From: Chersky-840 sp963848335
GTDB taxonomy: Bacteria > Actinomycetota > Acidimicrobiia > Acidimicrobiales > UBA8190
Length of the DNA: 64,000 nucleotides
NCBI GenBank assembly: GCA_963848335.1
Contig: CAWKDD010000001.1
Coordinates: forward strand, 930,001-994,000
Direction of reading: 5' to 3'
The first letter of the stretch is position 1. Each line of letters opens with the position of its first letter. Positions 1 to 9,783 of the stretch are shown one piece after another. The notes beneath the pieces are model-generated. The model saw nothing but the letters and a program-made list of their open reading frames with translations. It was not told where the DNA came from and ran no database searches. The translations under genes and the position numbers were made by a program.

Positions 1-1
1 G

Positions 2-217
2 GGCCTCAAAGGCGGATCGGCGACCATCACCGTGAAGATCCAGCGCTACAGCTTCGCGGGGCTGTCCGCCTACCTGGGGACTATCAGCGTCTCCGACCCC
101 GACGCCCACGTGAACACCATCGCCGTGGTGCTGGCGTCGAGCCTGACCCGCGTGGGCAGCAACGAGGCATCGGGATTGGCGGTGGGACTCCTGTACCTCT
201 TGAACTGGACGCTCTAG
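2..217 (+). CDS. C-terminal fragment of an unrecognised protein
   Basis: The frame is open from the window edge to a TAG stop, giving about 71 residues; the true start lies outside the window. The fragment has a beta-rich half followed by a hydrophobic, Ala/Leu-rich tail ending in LLYLLNWTL, which could be a membrane or core-packing strand. I do not recognise a family. The next gene is convergent, and the 279 bases between the two stops contain no clear gene or strong hairpin. Confidence 0.5.
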   Translation, partial: GLKGGSATITVKIQRYSFAGLSAYLGTISVSDPDAHVNTIAVVLASSLTRVGSNEASGLAVGLLYLLNWTL

Positions 218-496
218 TCCGTCATCGACAGAGACCCTGACCCCGGCAAGGTTGTGGCCCGCCGGCGTTCCTATTTTCGTCGCCCTCAGTGTCAGGGCCG
301 GCACGCAACGATGAGGCCAAAAGACCCTGGGAGGAGAACCCCCGTCGGCGTACCGTGACCCCAAGACGAGTCCCGTGACCGAGACCTCGCCTCGGGGATC
401 GGATCGGCGGGGTGCAGACAACGCACCGGGCGGCTCAAGCCCATGGAATGTCTCGGCAGTGGTTCTGCACCCCGCCGCCTTTGCACCCCGTCTGTC

Positions 497-1150
497 CTAG
501 TCCATCCGGATGAGCCCCATCCGCATGGCCTTCAGCACGGCCTGGGCCCGGTCGTGGGAGTCGAGCTTCTGGTAGATCGACGACAGGTGGTTCTTCACGG
601 TCTTGACGCTGATGAAGAGCCGGCTCGCGGCGTCGGGGATCGACACCCCCGTGGCCATGAGGCGCAGGACCTCCTCCTCGCGCTTGGAGATGAGCGGGCG
701 GCTGGAATTCGCCGCCGGGCGCGCCGAGGGGGCGGTCCTGGCCTGGGACGAGCCCACCACCCCCGCCACCGAGGGGGCGAGGACCCGCTCGCCGGCCGCC
801 ACACGCTTCACGGCGTCGACGATCTCGGTGGTCGTGCAGTCCTTCACCAGGTACCCCGCGGCGCCGGCGTCGAGCGCCGAGGACACCGCCGTCTCGTCGG
901 AGAGCATGGACAGCACCAACACCGAGGTTCCCCGCACCAGGGTCCGGATCCGCTTGGTGGCTGCCACCCCCGACAGCACGGGGAGCGAAAGGTCCATGAG
1001 GACCACGTCGGGGCGGAGCTGCTCGGCCATCTCCACGGCTTCCTCGCCGTCGGACGCCTCTCCCACGACGTCGAGACCGGCGTGCTCCAGGGCCCAGCGC
1101 AGGCCCTCGCGCACCATGGTGTGGTCGTCTGCAATCAGTACTCGTGTCAT
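497..1150 (-). CDS. NarL/FixJ-family response regulator
   Basis: A 217-residue two-domain DNA-binding response regulator. The receiver domain covers about residues 1-120: acidic pocket in VLIADDH, phospho-acceptor Asp in VLMDLSLPVLSG, and the conserved Lys in GYLVKDC. A Ser/Ala/Pro linker leads to a LuxR-type helix-turn-helix from LISKREEEVLRLMATG to SVKTVKNHLSSIYQKL. The open frame continues upstream, but the ATG at 1150 begins the conserved MTRVLIADDH motif and overlaps the kinase stop (TGATG). It should be phosphorylated by the kinase encoded just upstream and act as a transcription factor. Targets are unknown; the closest same-strand genes are the Tad left arm. Confidence 0.93.
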   Translation of the reverse strand: MTRVLIADDHTMVREGLRWALEHAGLDVVGEASDGEEAVEMAEQLRPDVVLMDLSLPVLSGVAATKRIRTLVRGTSVLVLSMLSDETAVSSALDAGAAGYLVKDCTTTEIVDAVKRVAAGERVLAPSVAGVVGSSQARTAPSARPAANSSRPLISKREEEVLRLMATGVSIPDAASRLFISVKTVKNHLSSIYQKLDSHDRAQAVLKAMRMGLIRMD

Positions 1151-2943
1151 CAAGCCGCCTTCATTCTCATTCGGATCAACGTGCCCTTTCCGGGCCCTGA
1201 GGTGATCTCCAGCTGGGCGCCGATCGAATCGGCGCGCTCGCGCATGCCGACCAGCCCGTAGCCCGACTCGCCCGACGTCCTGCCGGCGGGGAGCCCCACG
1301 CCGTCGTCGGCCACCTCGAGCAGGGCGCTCTCGCCGTTGCACAGCCACAGGATCGAGACGTGCGACGCCCGGGCATGACGCTCGGCGTTCATGACCGCCT
1401 CGCGCGCCACGCGCCACACCTCGCGCTCCACGGGCAGGGACATGCGGACCTCGGCGTCGGCCACGAGGGTGACCTCGACGCGTTTGCGCTTGTTCACCCG
1501 GTCGAGGAACGACCGCAGGACCCCCTCCACGTCCAGGGTCTCCGAGACGTCCACGCGCAGGTCCACCAGCATGTCGCGCAGCTCCTCGACCAGGTCGCGC
1601 AGGTCGCCGCGCAGGTCGATGAGGTCGGCCTGGACGGCACGCCCGTGGTTGAGCTCCACCAGCCGGTCGATCTCGAATCCCAGGTACACCACGGACTGGC
1701 CGATGTGGTCGTGCAGCTCGCGGGCCAGGCGCGTGCGCTCCTGCTCCATGCCCAGGGTGTGGATGCGCTCGAGCCACCGGGCGTTGTCGATGCCCAAGGC
1801 CGCGGCCCGGGCCAGGTCGCCGATGCGGCGCCGGTCGTGAGACGACGCCGAGTGCCGGTCGCGCCCTTCCACGCACAGCACGCCCACCACCTCGTCGCGG
1901 GCCCGCATGGGGGCGTAGAGCCCCCAGCGCGACCGGTAGTGCAGTCCCTGCTCGAGATCGTCGAGGATCATGGCCTCGGAACCCTGGGCCACGTCGTAGA
2001 GGGCGGGCGGAAGCTCGAGGGGATGATCGTCGGGCGCGCCGGTGCGCACCCCGCTGCCCGCGGCCACGTGCCAGGAGCGGCTGGTCGGATCGAGGAGCAC
2101 GACGGCGGCGACGGTGGGGGAGAACATCTCCTCGAGGCGGTCGAGGGCCCACCGGACCGCCCCGTCGACGTGCAGGGGCGTGACCTCGCGCTCGGTGGCC
2201 CGGTAGAGGTCGAGGAGGATCTCGTTGACCTCCGACAGGTGCTCGACCCGCTGGGCCAGGCCCTCGCGGGCCTGGTAGGCGTCCTCCACGAGGTACCGGC
2301 TGAAGCCGCCGGCCACGCCGACCAGGACGAGCTCGATGGCGAACTGCACGCTCTCATTGGCGTCCGAACGCTGGCCGACCAGCAACAGGCTGGGCAGGGC
2401 CACGGCCAACCCGGCGATGACGGCCATGCCGGTGACGACGCGCAGGCCTCCGGCGAACCCGGCGATGACGGTGGCCACACCCAGGGTGATGAGGAACGGG
2501 GAGCGGGCGAAGCCCGTCGCCTCCACCACGGCCACGCCCAGGGCCACCTCGAGCAGCAGTGCGGTGGTGGTCTGCCACCGGCTGTGCTCGCCGCCGATGG
2601 GGCGCACCGTGCGCCACAGGGTGTAGACGACGAGCACGCCCCCGGCCACCGCGGCACGCGGGCCGCGGTGCTCGATCAACCCCAGGCCCAGCGCCAGGGA
2701 CAACGACACCCAGCGCACGGCGCTGAGGATGCGGCCGAACTCGGCCACGTGCTCGGGCGAGGCGGGCCGCAGGTCCCGCCACCCGAAGGGCCCGCGCCAA
2801 GAACGCGCCACGGGGGGCGCCACCTTGTCGGTAAGTGGTTCGAACACCACTGCGGTCGTTTCCCCCTGAGGTCCGGATGGCGTTGTCTGGGCGCTTGGGC
2901 TCCTGATTGCAAGAAGGGGCCACTCACATATCGTGATTTCCAC
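1150..2943 (-). CDS. Membrane sensor histidine kinase, HisKA_3 (NarX/DesK-like), with GAF domain
   Basis: About 597 residues. The N-terminal third contains several hydrophobic segments (roughly residues 60-210), followed by a GAF-like module (about 245-380). The dimerisation helix carries the phospho-acceptor His in RTRLARELHDHIGQ, which is the HisKA_3 type. The HATPase_c domain shows the N-box in EAVMNAERHA, then VADDGVGL and GYGLVGMRERA. It is translationally coupled to the response regulator by a TGATG overlap. The GTG at 2943 lies inside a palindrome (2930-2950), so the in-frame GTG at 2850, preceded by AGGGGG, is a serious alternative start. The signal sensed is unknown. Confidence 0.9.
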   Translation of the reverse strand: MEITICEWPLLAIRSPSAQTTPSGPQGETTAVVFEPLTDKVAPPVARSWRGPFGWRDLRPASPEHVAEFGRILSAVRWVSLSLALGLGLIEHRGPRAAVAGGVLVVYTLWRTVRPIGGEHSRWQTTTALLLEVALGVAVVEATGFARSPFLITLGVATVIAGFAGGLRVVTGMAVIAGLAVALPSLLLVGQRSDANESVQFAIELVLVGVAGGFSRYLVEDAYQAREGLAQRVEHLSEVNEILLDLYRATEREVTPLHVDGAVRWALDRLEEMFSPTVAAVVLLDPTSRSWHVAAGSGVRTGAPDDHPLELPPALYDVAQGSEAMILDDLEQGLHYRSRWGLYAPMRARDEVVGVLCVEGRDRHSASSHDRRRIGDLARAAALGIDNARWLERIHTLGMEQERTRLARELHDHIGQSVVYLGFEIDRLVELNHGRAVQADLIDLRGDLRDLVEELRDMLVDLRVDVSETLDVEGVLRSFLDRVNKRKRVEVTLVADAEVRMSLPVEREVWRVAREAVMNAERHARASHVSILWLCNGESALLEVADDGVGLPAGRTSGESGYGLVGMRERADSIGAQLEITSGPGKGTLIRMRMKAA

Positions 2944-2950
2944 TCACGAT
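2930..2950. promoter_or_regulatory. Palindrome at the 5' end of the histidine kinase gene
   Basis: ATCGTGA and TCACGAT form a perfect 7-bp inverted repeat with a 7-base spacer. The octamer CCACTCAC also occurs twice here. The site overlaps the first candidate GTG of the kinase gene, so it looks like an operator or promoter element and argues for a downstream start. Function is inferred only. Confidence 0.35.
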
Positions 2951-3084
2951 CCTGAGGGGGGGACGACATTTTCCCCCCCAATCCACGCTCCAGGGCCAGG
3001 GCCCGGACCCCCGACGGGGATGTCCGGGAAGCCCGGACTTGGCCCTTGACCTGGGAATTCGACTGCCGGGACGGCCCGCCGGAA

Positions 3085-4497
3085 TCAGGGGGCGGAGGAG
3101 CGGACCCCGACGCCGGCGCCGTGGTGGGCGGGGACGGCCACGATCCAGTGGCGGTCGAGGATCCGCACCGACCAGGCCGGGTCCTCGGCCACCAGCGAGG
3201 CCAGCGGCTCGCTGCGGGGCCACAGCACGGCGGTGAAGCGGTAACGGGCCAGCACCGCCTGCCATCCCTGGGTCCCGTCGAGCAGGACGTCGTAGTCGCG
3301 GTTCACCGCCGGGGGGAAGATGTCGACCCGGTCGTCGATGAAGGTGTGGGCCCGGGTGCCGTAGCGCCACTCCAGGTAGTTCCCGACGTAATCAGGGGCG
3401 GCCACCCGGCCCGGCACCAGGCCGTGGTCCTGCATCCAGGTGACCTCGCTCACGGGGTAGGCGCTCAGGTTGTAGGCGGGGTGGCGCACCGTCCCGGCGC
3501 CGAGCACGACCCCGAGGGCGGCCAGCGCCACCAGCGCCACCGCCGCGCCCACGCCCCGCTCGGAGCCGTCGATGGTCCCCAGCCCGGCCAGTCCCCGGGC
3601 CAGGACCGGGGTGACCACCAGGGCGGCCACCGGCACGTTGCGCGACGCGGCCAGCGCCGCGCCGGTGAACAGCGTCACCACCAGCACGTCCTCGACGGTG
3701 CCGCGCCGGGCCACGAGCAGGATGACCGCCAGCAGCGCCATGGCCAGGAACACCACGTTCACGGCGTCGGAGAAGCTCGGCGACTGCCACTCGGCGATGT
3801 GGGAGAAGGCCTGATGATGGGTGAGCACGGTGAGCGGGTACGCCACCAGGCGCAGGCCGATGGGGTTGAGCGCGCCCAGGGCGGCACCCACCACGGCGAA
3901 GCCCAGGAGCCTCGGGACCCGGCCCAGCGGCGTGCCGTCGGCGCGCCGGCCCGCCAGGCGCAAGACGAGGTAGGCGAGGGCGAAGGGCCAGCTGCCGTGG
4001 ACCTGCACCCACAGCCACATGAGCGGCACCACCGCCCACGGCGGGCCGGTGTCGTTCTCGACCATGGCGATGAGGAGGGCGAACAGCACCAGCGCCATGA
4101 GCAGTGGGCGCGGCGACCAGTACCCCGTGCCCACGGCCAGGAGCCCGGCGGTGGCGAGGACGCGTCCCAGGAGCTGGCGCGCCGGGCGTGACAGCACCCA
4201 CCCCAGGGCACCCAGCGCCAGGCACAGCAGCCCGTGCAGGATCTGCAGCCCGTGCGCGCCCCAGGCCATCTCGACGAGCCGGTACAGGACCTCGGCCAAC
4301 CACGACTCGACCACCCAGGGTCGGCCGTGGGCGGTGAAGGTGTAGGGATCGGTGGTGGGGACGCCGTGGGCCAGGATGAACCGGCCCGTGGCCACATGGG
4401 TCAGGTACGAGTTGTCGTGGAGGCGCTCGAGCCCGACGCCGAGGCCCCACAGGGCGAAGGCACCGCCGGCGACGGTCGAGGCCCGTGGCGAGCGCAC
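3085..4497 (-). CDS. Polytopic membrane protein, GT-C glycosyltransferase-like
   Basis: A 470-residue protein starting at GTG, with about nine or ten hydrophobic segments between residues 10 and 370 and a soluble C-terminal part. The N-terminal extracytoplasmic loop with HDNSYLTHVATGRFIL and GRPWVVESWLAEVLY is typical of large GT-C-like integral membrane proteins related to PMT/ArnT enzymes. I cannot identify a substrate. It begins only 19 bases after the tadC stop on the same strand, so it probably belongs to the pilus operon and might glycosylate or help export an envelope component. That role is inferred from position. Confidence 0.6.
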   Translation of the reverse strand: MRSPRASTVAGGAFALWGLGVGLERLHDNSYLTHVATGRFILAHGVPTTDPYTFTAHGRPWVVESWLAEVLYRLVEMAWGAHGLQILHGLLCLALGALGWVLSRPARQLLGRVLATAGLLAVGTGYWSPRPLLMALVLFALLIAMVENDTGPPWAVVPLMWLWVQVHGSWPFALAYLVLRLAGRRADGTPLGRVPRLLGFAVVGAALGALNPIGLRLVAYPLTVLTHHQAFSHIAEWQSPSFSDAVNVVFLAMALLAVILLVARRGTVEDVLVVTLFTGAALAASRNVPVAALVVTPVLARGLAGLGTIDGSERGVGAAVALVALAALGVVLGAGTVRHPAYNLSAYPVSEVTWMQDHGLVPGRVAAPDYVGNYLEWRYGTRAHTFIDDRVDIFPPAVNRDYDVLLDGTQGWQAVLARYRFTAVLWPRSEPLASLVAEDPAWSVRILDRHWIVAVPAHHGAGVGVRSSAP

Positions 4498-4516
4498 GGC
4501 GTGGGGGAGCGGACCG

Positions 4517-5437
4517 TCAGCCGCGGAAGGCCTGGAAGATCCCGAGGACGGCGGGCCCGGCGATGACGACGAAGAGTGCAGGCATGATGCAGAACACCAT
4601 AGGGAAAAGCATCTTGACGGGCGCCTTCTGGGCCATCTCCTGGGCGAACTGGTGGCGGCGCACCCGCATCTCGGCCGCCTGGCTGCGCAGGATCGAGCCC
4701 ACCGAGACGCCGAAGGCGTCCGCCTGGACCAGGGCCAGGATGAACGAACGCAGCTCGGGCAGCCCGGTACGGGCGTCGAGGGCGTGCAGGGCGTCGGCCC
4801 GGCTGGACCCGGCCCGCATCTCGCCCAGCATGCGGGAGAACTCCTCCGACAGCGGCCCGGGCACCATGGTGACGGTGCGGGCCAGCGCCTGCTCGAAGCC
4901 CAGGCCGGCCTCCACGCTGATGGTGAGGAGGTCGAGCACGTCGGGCAGCTTGCGGCGCATCGACAGCTGGCGCTCGGCCACCACGCGGTTGAGCCAGGCG
5001 TCGGGCCCGAGCACGCCGGCCACGCCGACGAAGACGATCACGGCCAGCAGGGTCTTGCCCGACAGCGACGTCATGGTCCCCACCACCAGCCACAGCACGG
5101 GGACGGCCACCAGCGACAGCACGCGCAGCACGAAGAACTCGTCGATCTCCTCGGCGGTGCCCCGTCCGGCCAGCACCAGCTTGTGGCGCAGCTTTTCGAC
5201 GTACTCGTTGGGCAGGAACCGCTTGAGCAGCCCGACCAGGAAGGCGGCGGTCGGGGCCAGCACGCGGTCGGCGAAGGGCTCTTTGAGGTCCTCCTCGCGT
5301 TTCACGGCGGGGGCCTCGTAGTCGCCCAAGCGGACGCGCGCGGCGCGCACGCTGAGTCGCTCGTCGGCCTTGAGGACAGCCGCGTAGGCGAGCGCGGTGG
5401 CGGTGAAGAAGATGGCGATGGCGGCCAAGGGCAACAT
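4517..5437 (-). CDS. tadC: TadC-like type II secretion F-domain protein
   Basis: A 306-residue inner-membrane platform protein of the Tad/Flp pilus machine. The T2SSF domain (about residues 140-265) includes LPDVLDLLTISVEAGLGFEQAL and a QEMAQKAPVKMLFPMVFCI region, with transmembrane helices at the N-terminus, near residue 105-130 and at the C-terminus. The start ATG lies one base after the tadB stop. TadB and TadC homologues assemble in the membrane and couple the ATPase to pilin assembly. Order and orientation (tadA-tadB-tadC) match known Tad loci. Confidence 0.92.
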   Translation of the reverse strand: MLPLAAIAIFFTATALAYAAVLKADERLSVRAARVRLGDYEAPAVKREEDLKEPFADRVLAPTAAFLVGLLKRFLPNEYVEKLRHKLVLAGRGTAEEIDEFFVLRVLSLVAVPVLWLVVGTMTSLSGKTLLAVIVFVGVAGVLGPDAWLNRVVAERQLSMRRKLPDVLDLLTISVEAGLGFEQALARTVTMVPGPLSEEFSRMLGEMRAGSSRADALHALDARTGLPELRSFILALVQADAFGVSVGSILRSQAAEMRVRRHQFAQEMAQKAPVKMLFPMVFCIMPALFVVIAGPAVLGIFQAFRG

Positions 5438-5438
5438 G

Positions 5439-6431
5439 TCAGACCTCGATGTCCACGAGTTTGCGCACCCAGAAGATGCCGATGACCCCGAGCACGATGG
5501 AGCCGTAGAAGAGGATCTCGCCGAACGCCTGGTGCAGCAGCGGGCTGATGTAGCTGGGGTTCACGGCGTAGACGAAGAACCCGATGGCGATGGGCAGTAC
5601 CGAGATGATCACGGCGCCGATGCGCCCCTCGGCGGTGAGCGTGCGCGCCTCACGGCGGATCCGGGCCCGGGCCATCATGGTGTCGGCCACGATGTCGAGG
5701 AGCTCGGCCAGGTTGCCCCCGACCTCGCGCTGGATCCCGATGGCGGTGACCACCCACTCGAAGTCCTCGCTGCGCACCCGCTGGGCCACCTCGCCGAGGG
5801 CGTCGACCAGGGGCCGGCCCAGACGGGCCTCGGCCACGACGTGGCGCATCTCCTTGCCGATGGGGTCCGACAGCTGCTGGGAGACGGTGGTCAGTCCCTG
5901 CAGGATGGAGAAGCCCGAGCGCAGCGTGGTGCCGAGCAGTTGCAGCATGTCGGGCAGCTGGGCCGTGAAGGTGGCGGTGCGGTGCTTGGCCACGCCCACG
6001 AGCACCATCCACGGCAGGACGGCCACCGCCGCCAGGGCGGCCAGGCCCCAGAAGACGTTGCCCAGCAGCAGGCCGAGGGCCCCGCCCACCACCGCGCCCA
6101 TGAGGTACACGAACAGGGCTTCGGCGGGCCGCACGGGCAGGTCGGCCTGGTCGAGCAGGCGCTTCACGATCTGGAGCAGGCCCCGGCGCGACGCCACCTC
6201 GGCCACCGCGGCCACGGCGCGCTGGAGCCACGGGGTCTCGACGAGCTCGGAGACGCCCCCCGCCGATCCGCCACCGGCGGCGGTGACGCGCGGCTCGGTC
6301 AGGCCCCCCACCGAGTACGGGTTGAGGGCCTCGTTCAGCCGGCGGGGACGCTCGCGCGTCGCCAGGCTGACCAGTCCCCACGTGAGCAGCCCGGCGGCGG
6401 GGAGGGCCAGGAACGCGATGAGGAACTTCAT
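5439..6431 (-). CDS. tadB: TadB-like type II secretion F-domain protein
   Basis: A 330-residue membrane platform protein. The N-terminus MKFLIAFLALPAAGLLTWG is a transmembrane helix, a paired helix follows near residues 105-150, and the T2SSF domain (about 165-290) contains LPDMLQLLGTTLRSGFSIL. The chosen ATG at 6431 overlaps the tadA stop by four bases (ATGA), which decides the start even though the frame is open much further upstream. It acts with TadC as the membrane base driven by the TadA ATPase. Confidence 0.93.
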   Translation of the reverse strand: MKFLIAFLALPAAGLLTWGLVSLATRERPRRLNEALNPYSVGGLTEPRVTAAGGGSAGGVSELVETPWLQRAVAAVAEVASRRGLLQIVKRLLDQADLPVRPAEALFVYLMGAVVGGALGLLLGNVFWGLAALAAVAVLPWMVLVGVAKHRTATFTAQLPDMLQLLGTTLRSGFSILQGLTTVSQQLSDPIGKEMRHVVAEARLGRPLVDALGEVAQRVRSEDFEWVVTAIGIQREVGGNLAELLDIVADTMMARARIRREARTLTAEGRIGAVIISVLPIAIGFFVYAVNPSYISPLLHQAFGEILFYGSIVLGVIGIFWVRKLVDIEV

Positions 6432-7786
6432 CGCCGCGCCACCCGGATGCGCGAGAACTCCTCCACCTCGAACAACTCGGGGTCGAGCGTGACCCCGGCG
6501 TCCTCGAGCTTGTCGGCGAAGTGGGGGCGGATGCCCATCGACTTCAGGGTGCCCCGGTACTTCCCGTTCTCGTCCATGCCCATGGAGAAGTCGAACATGA
6601 ACAGGTCCTGGGTGATGACGACGTCGCCCTCCATGTGCTGGACCTCCGACACGTGGGTGACGCGCCGGGTCCCGTCCCGCATGCGGGTGAGATGCACGAT
6701 GAGGTCGATGGCCGAGGACATCTGCTCGCGGATGACCCGGATGGGCAGGTCGAAGCCGGCCATGAGGGTCATGGTCTCGATGCGCGACAGGGTGTCGCGG
6801 GGGCTGTTGGAGTGGATGGTGGTGAGCGAGCCGTCGTGACCGGTGTTCATGGCCTGGAGCATGTCCAGCGCCTCGCCGCCACGGCACTCACCGACGATGA
6901 TCCGGTCCGGCCGCATGCGCAAGGTGTTGCGCATCAGGTCGCGGATGGTGACCTCGCCCCGGCCCTCGATGTTGGGCGGGCGCGACTCGAGCGACACCAC
7001 GTGCTCCTGGCGCAGCTGGAGCTCCTTGGAGTCCTCGATGGTGACGATGCGCTCGTCGCCGGGGACGAACGACGACAGCACGTTGAGCAGCGTCGTCTTC
7101 CCGGTGTCGGTCCCACCCGACACGATGACGTTGAGCCGGCCCACCACGCAGGCCTCGATGAAGCGGGCCAGGGCGGAGCTGATGGTCAGGTTCGAGACCA
7201 GGTCCTCGACCTGGAGCGGGTCCTTGGCGAACTTCCGGACGGTGAGGAACGGGCCGCCGTAGGCGAGAGGGTGGATCACGGCGTTGACCCGGGACCCGTC
7301 GGGCAGGCGGGCGTCGACCATGGGCGACGCCTCGTCGACGCGCCGGCTCACCTCTCCCACGATCTTGTCGATGACGCGGCGCAGGTGGGCCTCGTCGATG
7401 AAGCTGGTGGCGGTCAGCTCGATCTTGCCGTGCCTTTCGATGTAGACCCGGTTGGGCCCGTTGACCATGACCTCGGACACCTCGGGGTCCTCGAGGTACC
7501 CCTGGATGGGGCCGTAGCCGAGGATGTCGTTGGCGATGTCCTCGCCCAGCCGGGCCTTGTCGGCCAGCGACAGGGGCGTGGTCTCGTCGGCCAGGGCCGC
7601 CTGGAGATGGGCGTTGACGCGCGGCCGCAGGTCCTTGGCCGTGAGCCGTCCCTGGGACAGCTCGGGGCCGAGCTCCTCGATCAGGCGCTGGTGCACGCGG
7701 GAGTGGACCTCGTCGAGAAGCCGGGCCCGCGCCTCGTCGGAGGTGAGGAAGCTGCCCGCGCTGCGCAGGTGGTCGGAAAGGGTCAT
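6428..7786 (-). CDS. tadA: TadA/CpaF-family pilus assembly ATPase
   Basis: A 452-residue hexameric secretion ATPase that powers Tad/Flp pilus assembly. It has the N-terminal CpaF domain, a Walker A in VSGGTDTGKTTLLNVL (Asp-Thr where Gly-Ser is usual), the Asp box around VTIEDSKELQL, Walker B near RPDRIIVGECRGGEALDML and the His box TGHDGSLTTIHSNSP. Length matches the family. It is coupled to tadB by an ATGA overlap and starts ten bases after the cpaE stop, so the arm is one transcription unit. Confidence 0.96.
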   Translation of the reverse strand: MTLSDHLRSAGSFLTSDEARARLLDEVHSRVHQRLIEELGPELSQGRLTAKDLRPRVNAHLQAALADETTPLSLADKARLGEDIANDILGYGPIQGYLEDPEVSEVMVNGPNRVYIERHGKIELTATSFIDEAHLRRVIDKIVGEVSRRVDEASPMVDARLPDGSRVNAVIHPLAYGGPFLTVRKFAKDPLQVEDLVSNLTISSALARFIEACVVGRLNVIVSGGTDTGKTTLLNVLSSFVPGDERIVTIEDSKELQLRQEHVVSLESRPPNIEGRGEVTIRDLMRNTLRMRPDRIIVGECRGGEALDMLQAMNTGHDGSLTTIHSNSPRDTLSRIETMTLMAGFDLPIRVIREQMSSAIDLIVHLTRMRDGTRRVTHVSEVQHMEGDVVITQDLFMFDFSMGMDENGKYRGTLKSMGIRPHFADKLEDAGVTLDPELFEVEEFSRIRVARR

Positions 7787-7796
7787 GGGACTCCCC

Positions 7797-9015
7797 TTAC
7801 ACGGTTTGTCGGGACTGCGCCGGATCCGACGCAGCGGTCATCAGGACGTCCGCCAGGTTGTCGATGCTCTTGGCGAATTTCGAACGCGGGGCGCTCGTGA
7901 CCACGGGGACGCCGCGGTTCACCGACTCCGCCACCAGGATGTCGCTGGGCAGGGCGGCGTCCACCTTGAGCTGCAGGGCCCGCTCGGCGTCGGCCTCGGT
8001 GAGCCCCACCCTGGTGTTGGCCCGGTTGAGCACGAACTTGACGCGCGAGAAGGGGATGCCGAGCACGCGCATGGTCTGGAGGCCGATACGGGCGCTTTTG
8101 AGGCTCATGACGTCGAGCCCCGCCATGACCAGGATGTCGTCGGAGGACTCGATGGCCGCCAGGGTGACCTCGGCGAAGTTGGCCGAGGTGTCGACCACCA
8201 CATAGGCGCAGCGCTCTCGCAGGATCTCGAGGATGCGGGCCAGATCGGCCCGCCCGATCTGGTCGGCCGAGCTCGGCTCGGTGGGCGCGGCCAGCACCAG
8301 CAGGCCGCTCGCCGGGTGGCGCAGGAGCAGGTTCTCGAGCATGGTGCCGTCGAGGCGGTCGCCGGCCTGGACGGCCTCGGCGATGGTGTGGGTGGGCTGG
8401 AGCTGGAGCATGAGCGCCACGTCGCCGAACTGCAGATCGGCGTCCACGAGCACGACGGGCTGGATGGTCCGCTTGGCCAGGGCCACGGCCAGGTTGATGG
8501 CAACGACGGATTTGCCCGTCCCCCCCTTGGTGCAGAACACCGACACCACGCGCCCGGGCGCGGCCGCGCCCGAGGCGGGAGCAGCGGTGCCCGCTGACCG
8601 TTCCCCGGGCCTGGACGCGAGCCGAGGCGCGGGAGATGGCGTCGAGCAGCTCGGCGTCCTCGGCCGACACCGCCACGACGTCGTCGACGCCGGCCCGGAT
8701 GGCCTGCTGGAGCACCTCCGCCGTCAACTCGTAGACGACCATGATGGCGCTGCACCCGGGGCGGAAGGCCACCAGGCCCGACACCTGCGCCACGACCTCG
8801 GCGGATGCGACGCTCGGACCGAAGACCACCACGCCCGGGCCCGCGGCGTCGATGGTCCCGGTGAAGGCGGCGAGGTCGTCGTAGCCCTCGACGGTGTCGT
8901 CGAGCTCGCGGATGTGGTCGGTGAGCACACCCCGGACGACCTCGTCGGGGTCCACCACGCCGATGGCTACCCGTGCGCCGGCCTTGGTCTCGTTCTTGGG
9001 GAGGGCGTCCGTCAT
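7797..9015 (-). CDS. cpaE: CpaE/TadZ-like pilus localisation ATPase (one frameshift)
   Basis: The N-terminal about 140 residues form an atypical receiver-like domain (MTDALPKNET to ISRASARVQARG). The remaining part is a MinD/ParA ATPase with deviant Walker A in CTKGGTGKSVVAINLA and switch region VLVDADLQFGDVALML. The two parts lie in different frames, and the break is near 8600, where removing one G from AGCGGGCACC joins them through a short Ala/Pro/Gly linker. The total length is 3n+1, as one extra base predicts. TadZ/CpaE proteins place the pilus machine at the pole. It sits between cpaB and tadA in the usual order. Confidence 0.88.
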
Positions 9016-9018
9016 CGC

Positions 9019-9783
9019 TCAGCCCGCAGCGGTCGGAGTGGCGGGGATGAGGTTCGAGCCGTTGATGGTGGTGGGCGCGGTGGGCGTGTTGCCCGTGGCC
9101 TCGAGGGCGAGGTAGATGCCCCCGGTCACTCCGCCACCGTCGCTGTTGGCCAGGGCGATGCGGGCCGCGGCGGCGGGCGGGACGGCGAAGGTGATGACGT
9201 TGGAGGCCTGCGGTGCGCTGGTGGTCTGGGTGGCGCTCTCCGTCGTGCCCGGAGCGGGGACGAGGGTGGTGCCCACGGCCAGGACCGGCACGGCCTGGTA
9301 CAGGTAGGTCTCCTGGCTGCCGTTGACGTCGATGAGGATGTCGACCTTGTCCCCGGGCTGGATGAGACCGGCCACGCCGTGGACCTGGTCGACCGACACC
9401 GAGATGGCGACGTCGCCCTGGGGCACGGTCTCGGCGGCGACGCTGGCGATGGTGTCAGGGGACTGGAACATCCCCGACACGACGACCTCGCCCACGGGCA
9501 GGTTGGCCCCCGCCTCCTGGTTGCGGATGGCCGAGAGGTTGGTGACCGCCGAGCTGGGCCGGAACTCGGCCGGGATCTTCTTCTGCGAGACGTAGCCGCC
9601 GCTGGCGACCTGGGAACCGGTGAGCGTGCGCGGGATCGTCTTGGTGATCACGTACGCGGGCACGAGCTTGGCGTTGTGGTAGGCGTCCTGCTGGGCGTTG
9701 TTGAGAAACACGTAGCTCAACACCGAGGCCAGTACCCCGACCGCGACAGCGACGGCGACCACGACCGTCCGCTTGGAAGTCAT
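9019..9783 (-). CDS. cpaB: CpaB/RcpC-like pilus assembly protein, short-tail copy
   Basis: A 254-residue SAF-domain protein with an N-terminal membrane anchor (VVVAVAVAVGVLASVLSYVF), a SAF segment around residues 38-110 and the RcpC/CpaB fold with QVHGVAGLIQPGDKVDILID. It probably supports pilus export across the envelope. Apart from the last few codons it is identical to the copy at 11011, because both lie in a perfect inverted repeat. This copy ends abruptly in PATPTAAG and is followed three bases later by cpaE, so it leads the left arm of the locus. Confidence 0.9.
   Translation of the reverse strand: MTSKRTVVVAVAVAVGVLASVLSYVFLNNAQQDAYHNAKLVPAYVITKTIPRTLTGSQVASGGYVSQKKIPAEFRPSSAVTNLSAIRNQEAGANLPVGEVVVSGMFQSPDTIASVAAETVPQGDVAISVSVDQVHGVAGLIQPGDKVDILIDVNGSQETYLYQAVPVLAVGTTLVPAPGTTESATQTTSAPQASNVITFAVPPAAAARIALANSDGGGVTGGIYLALEATGNTPTAPTTINGSNLIPATPTAAG

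Noticed and set aside
1360..2955. Long plus-strand open frame opposite the histidine kinase
   Set aside because: It is antisense to a well-supported kinase. High GC leaves noncoding frames open; its product is a His/Gly/Arg-rich sequence without domains. The same applies to similar long antisense frames at 443, 3046, 5397, 6521 and 15052.
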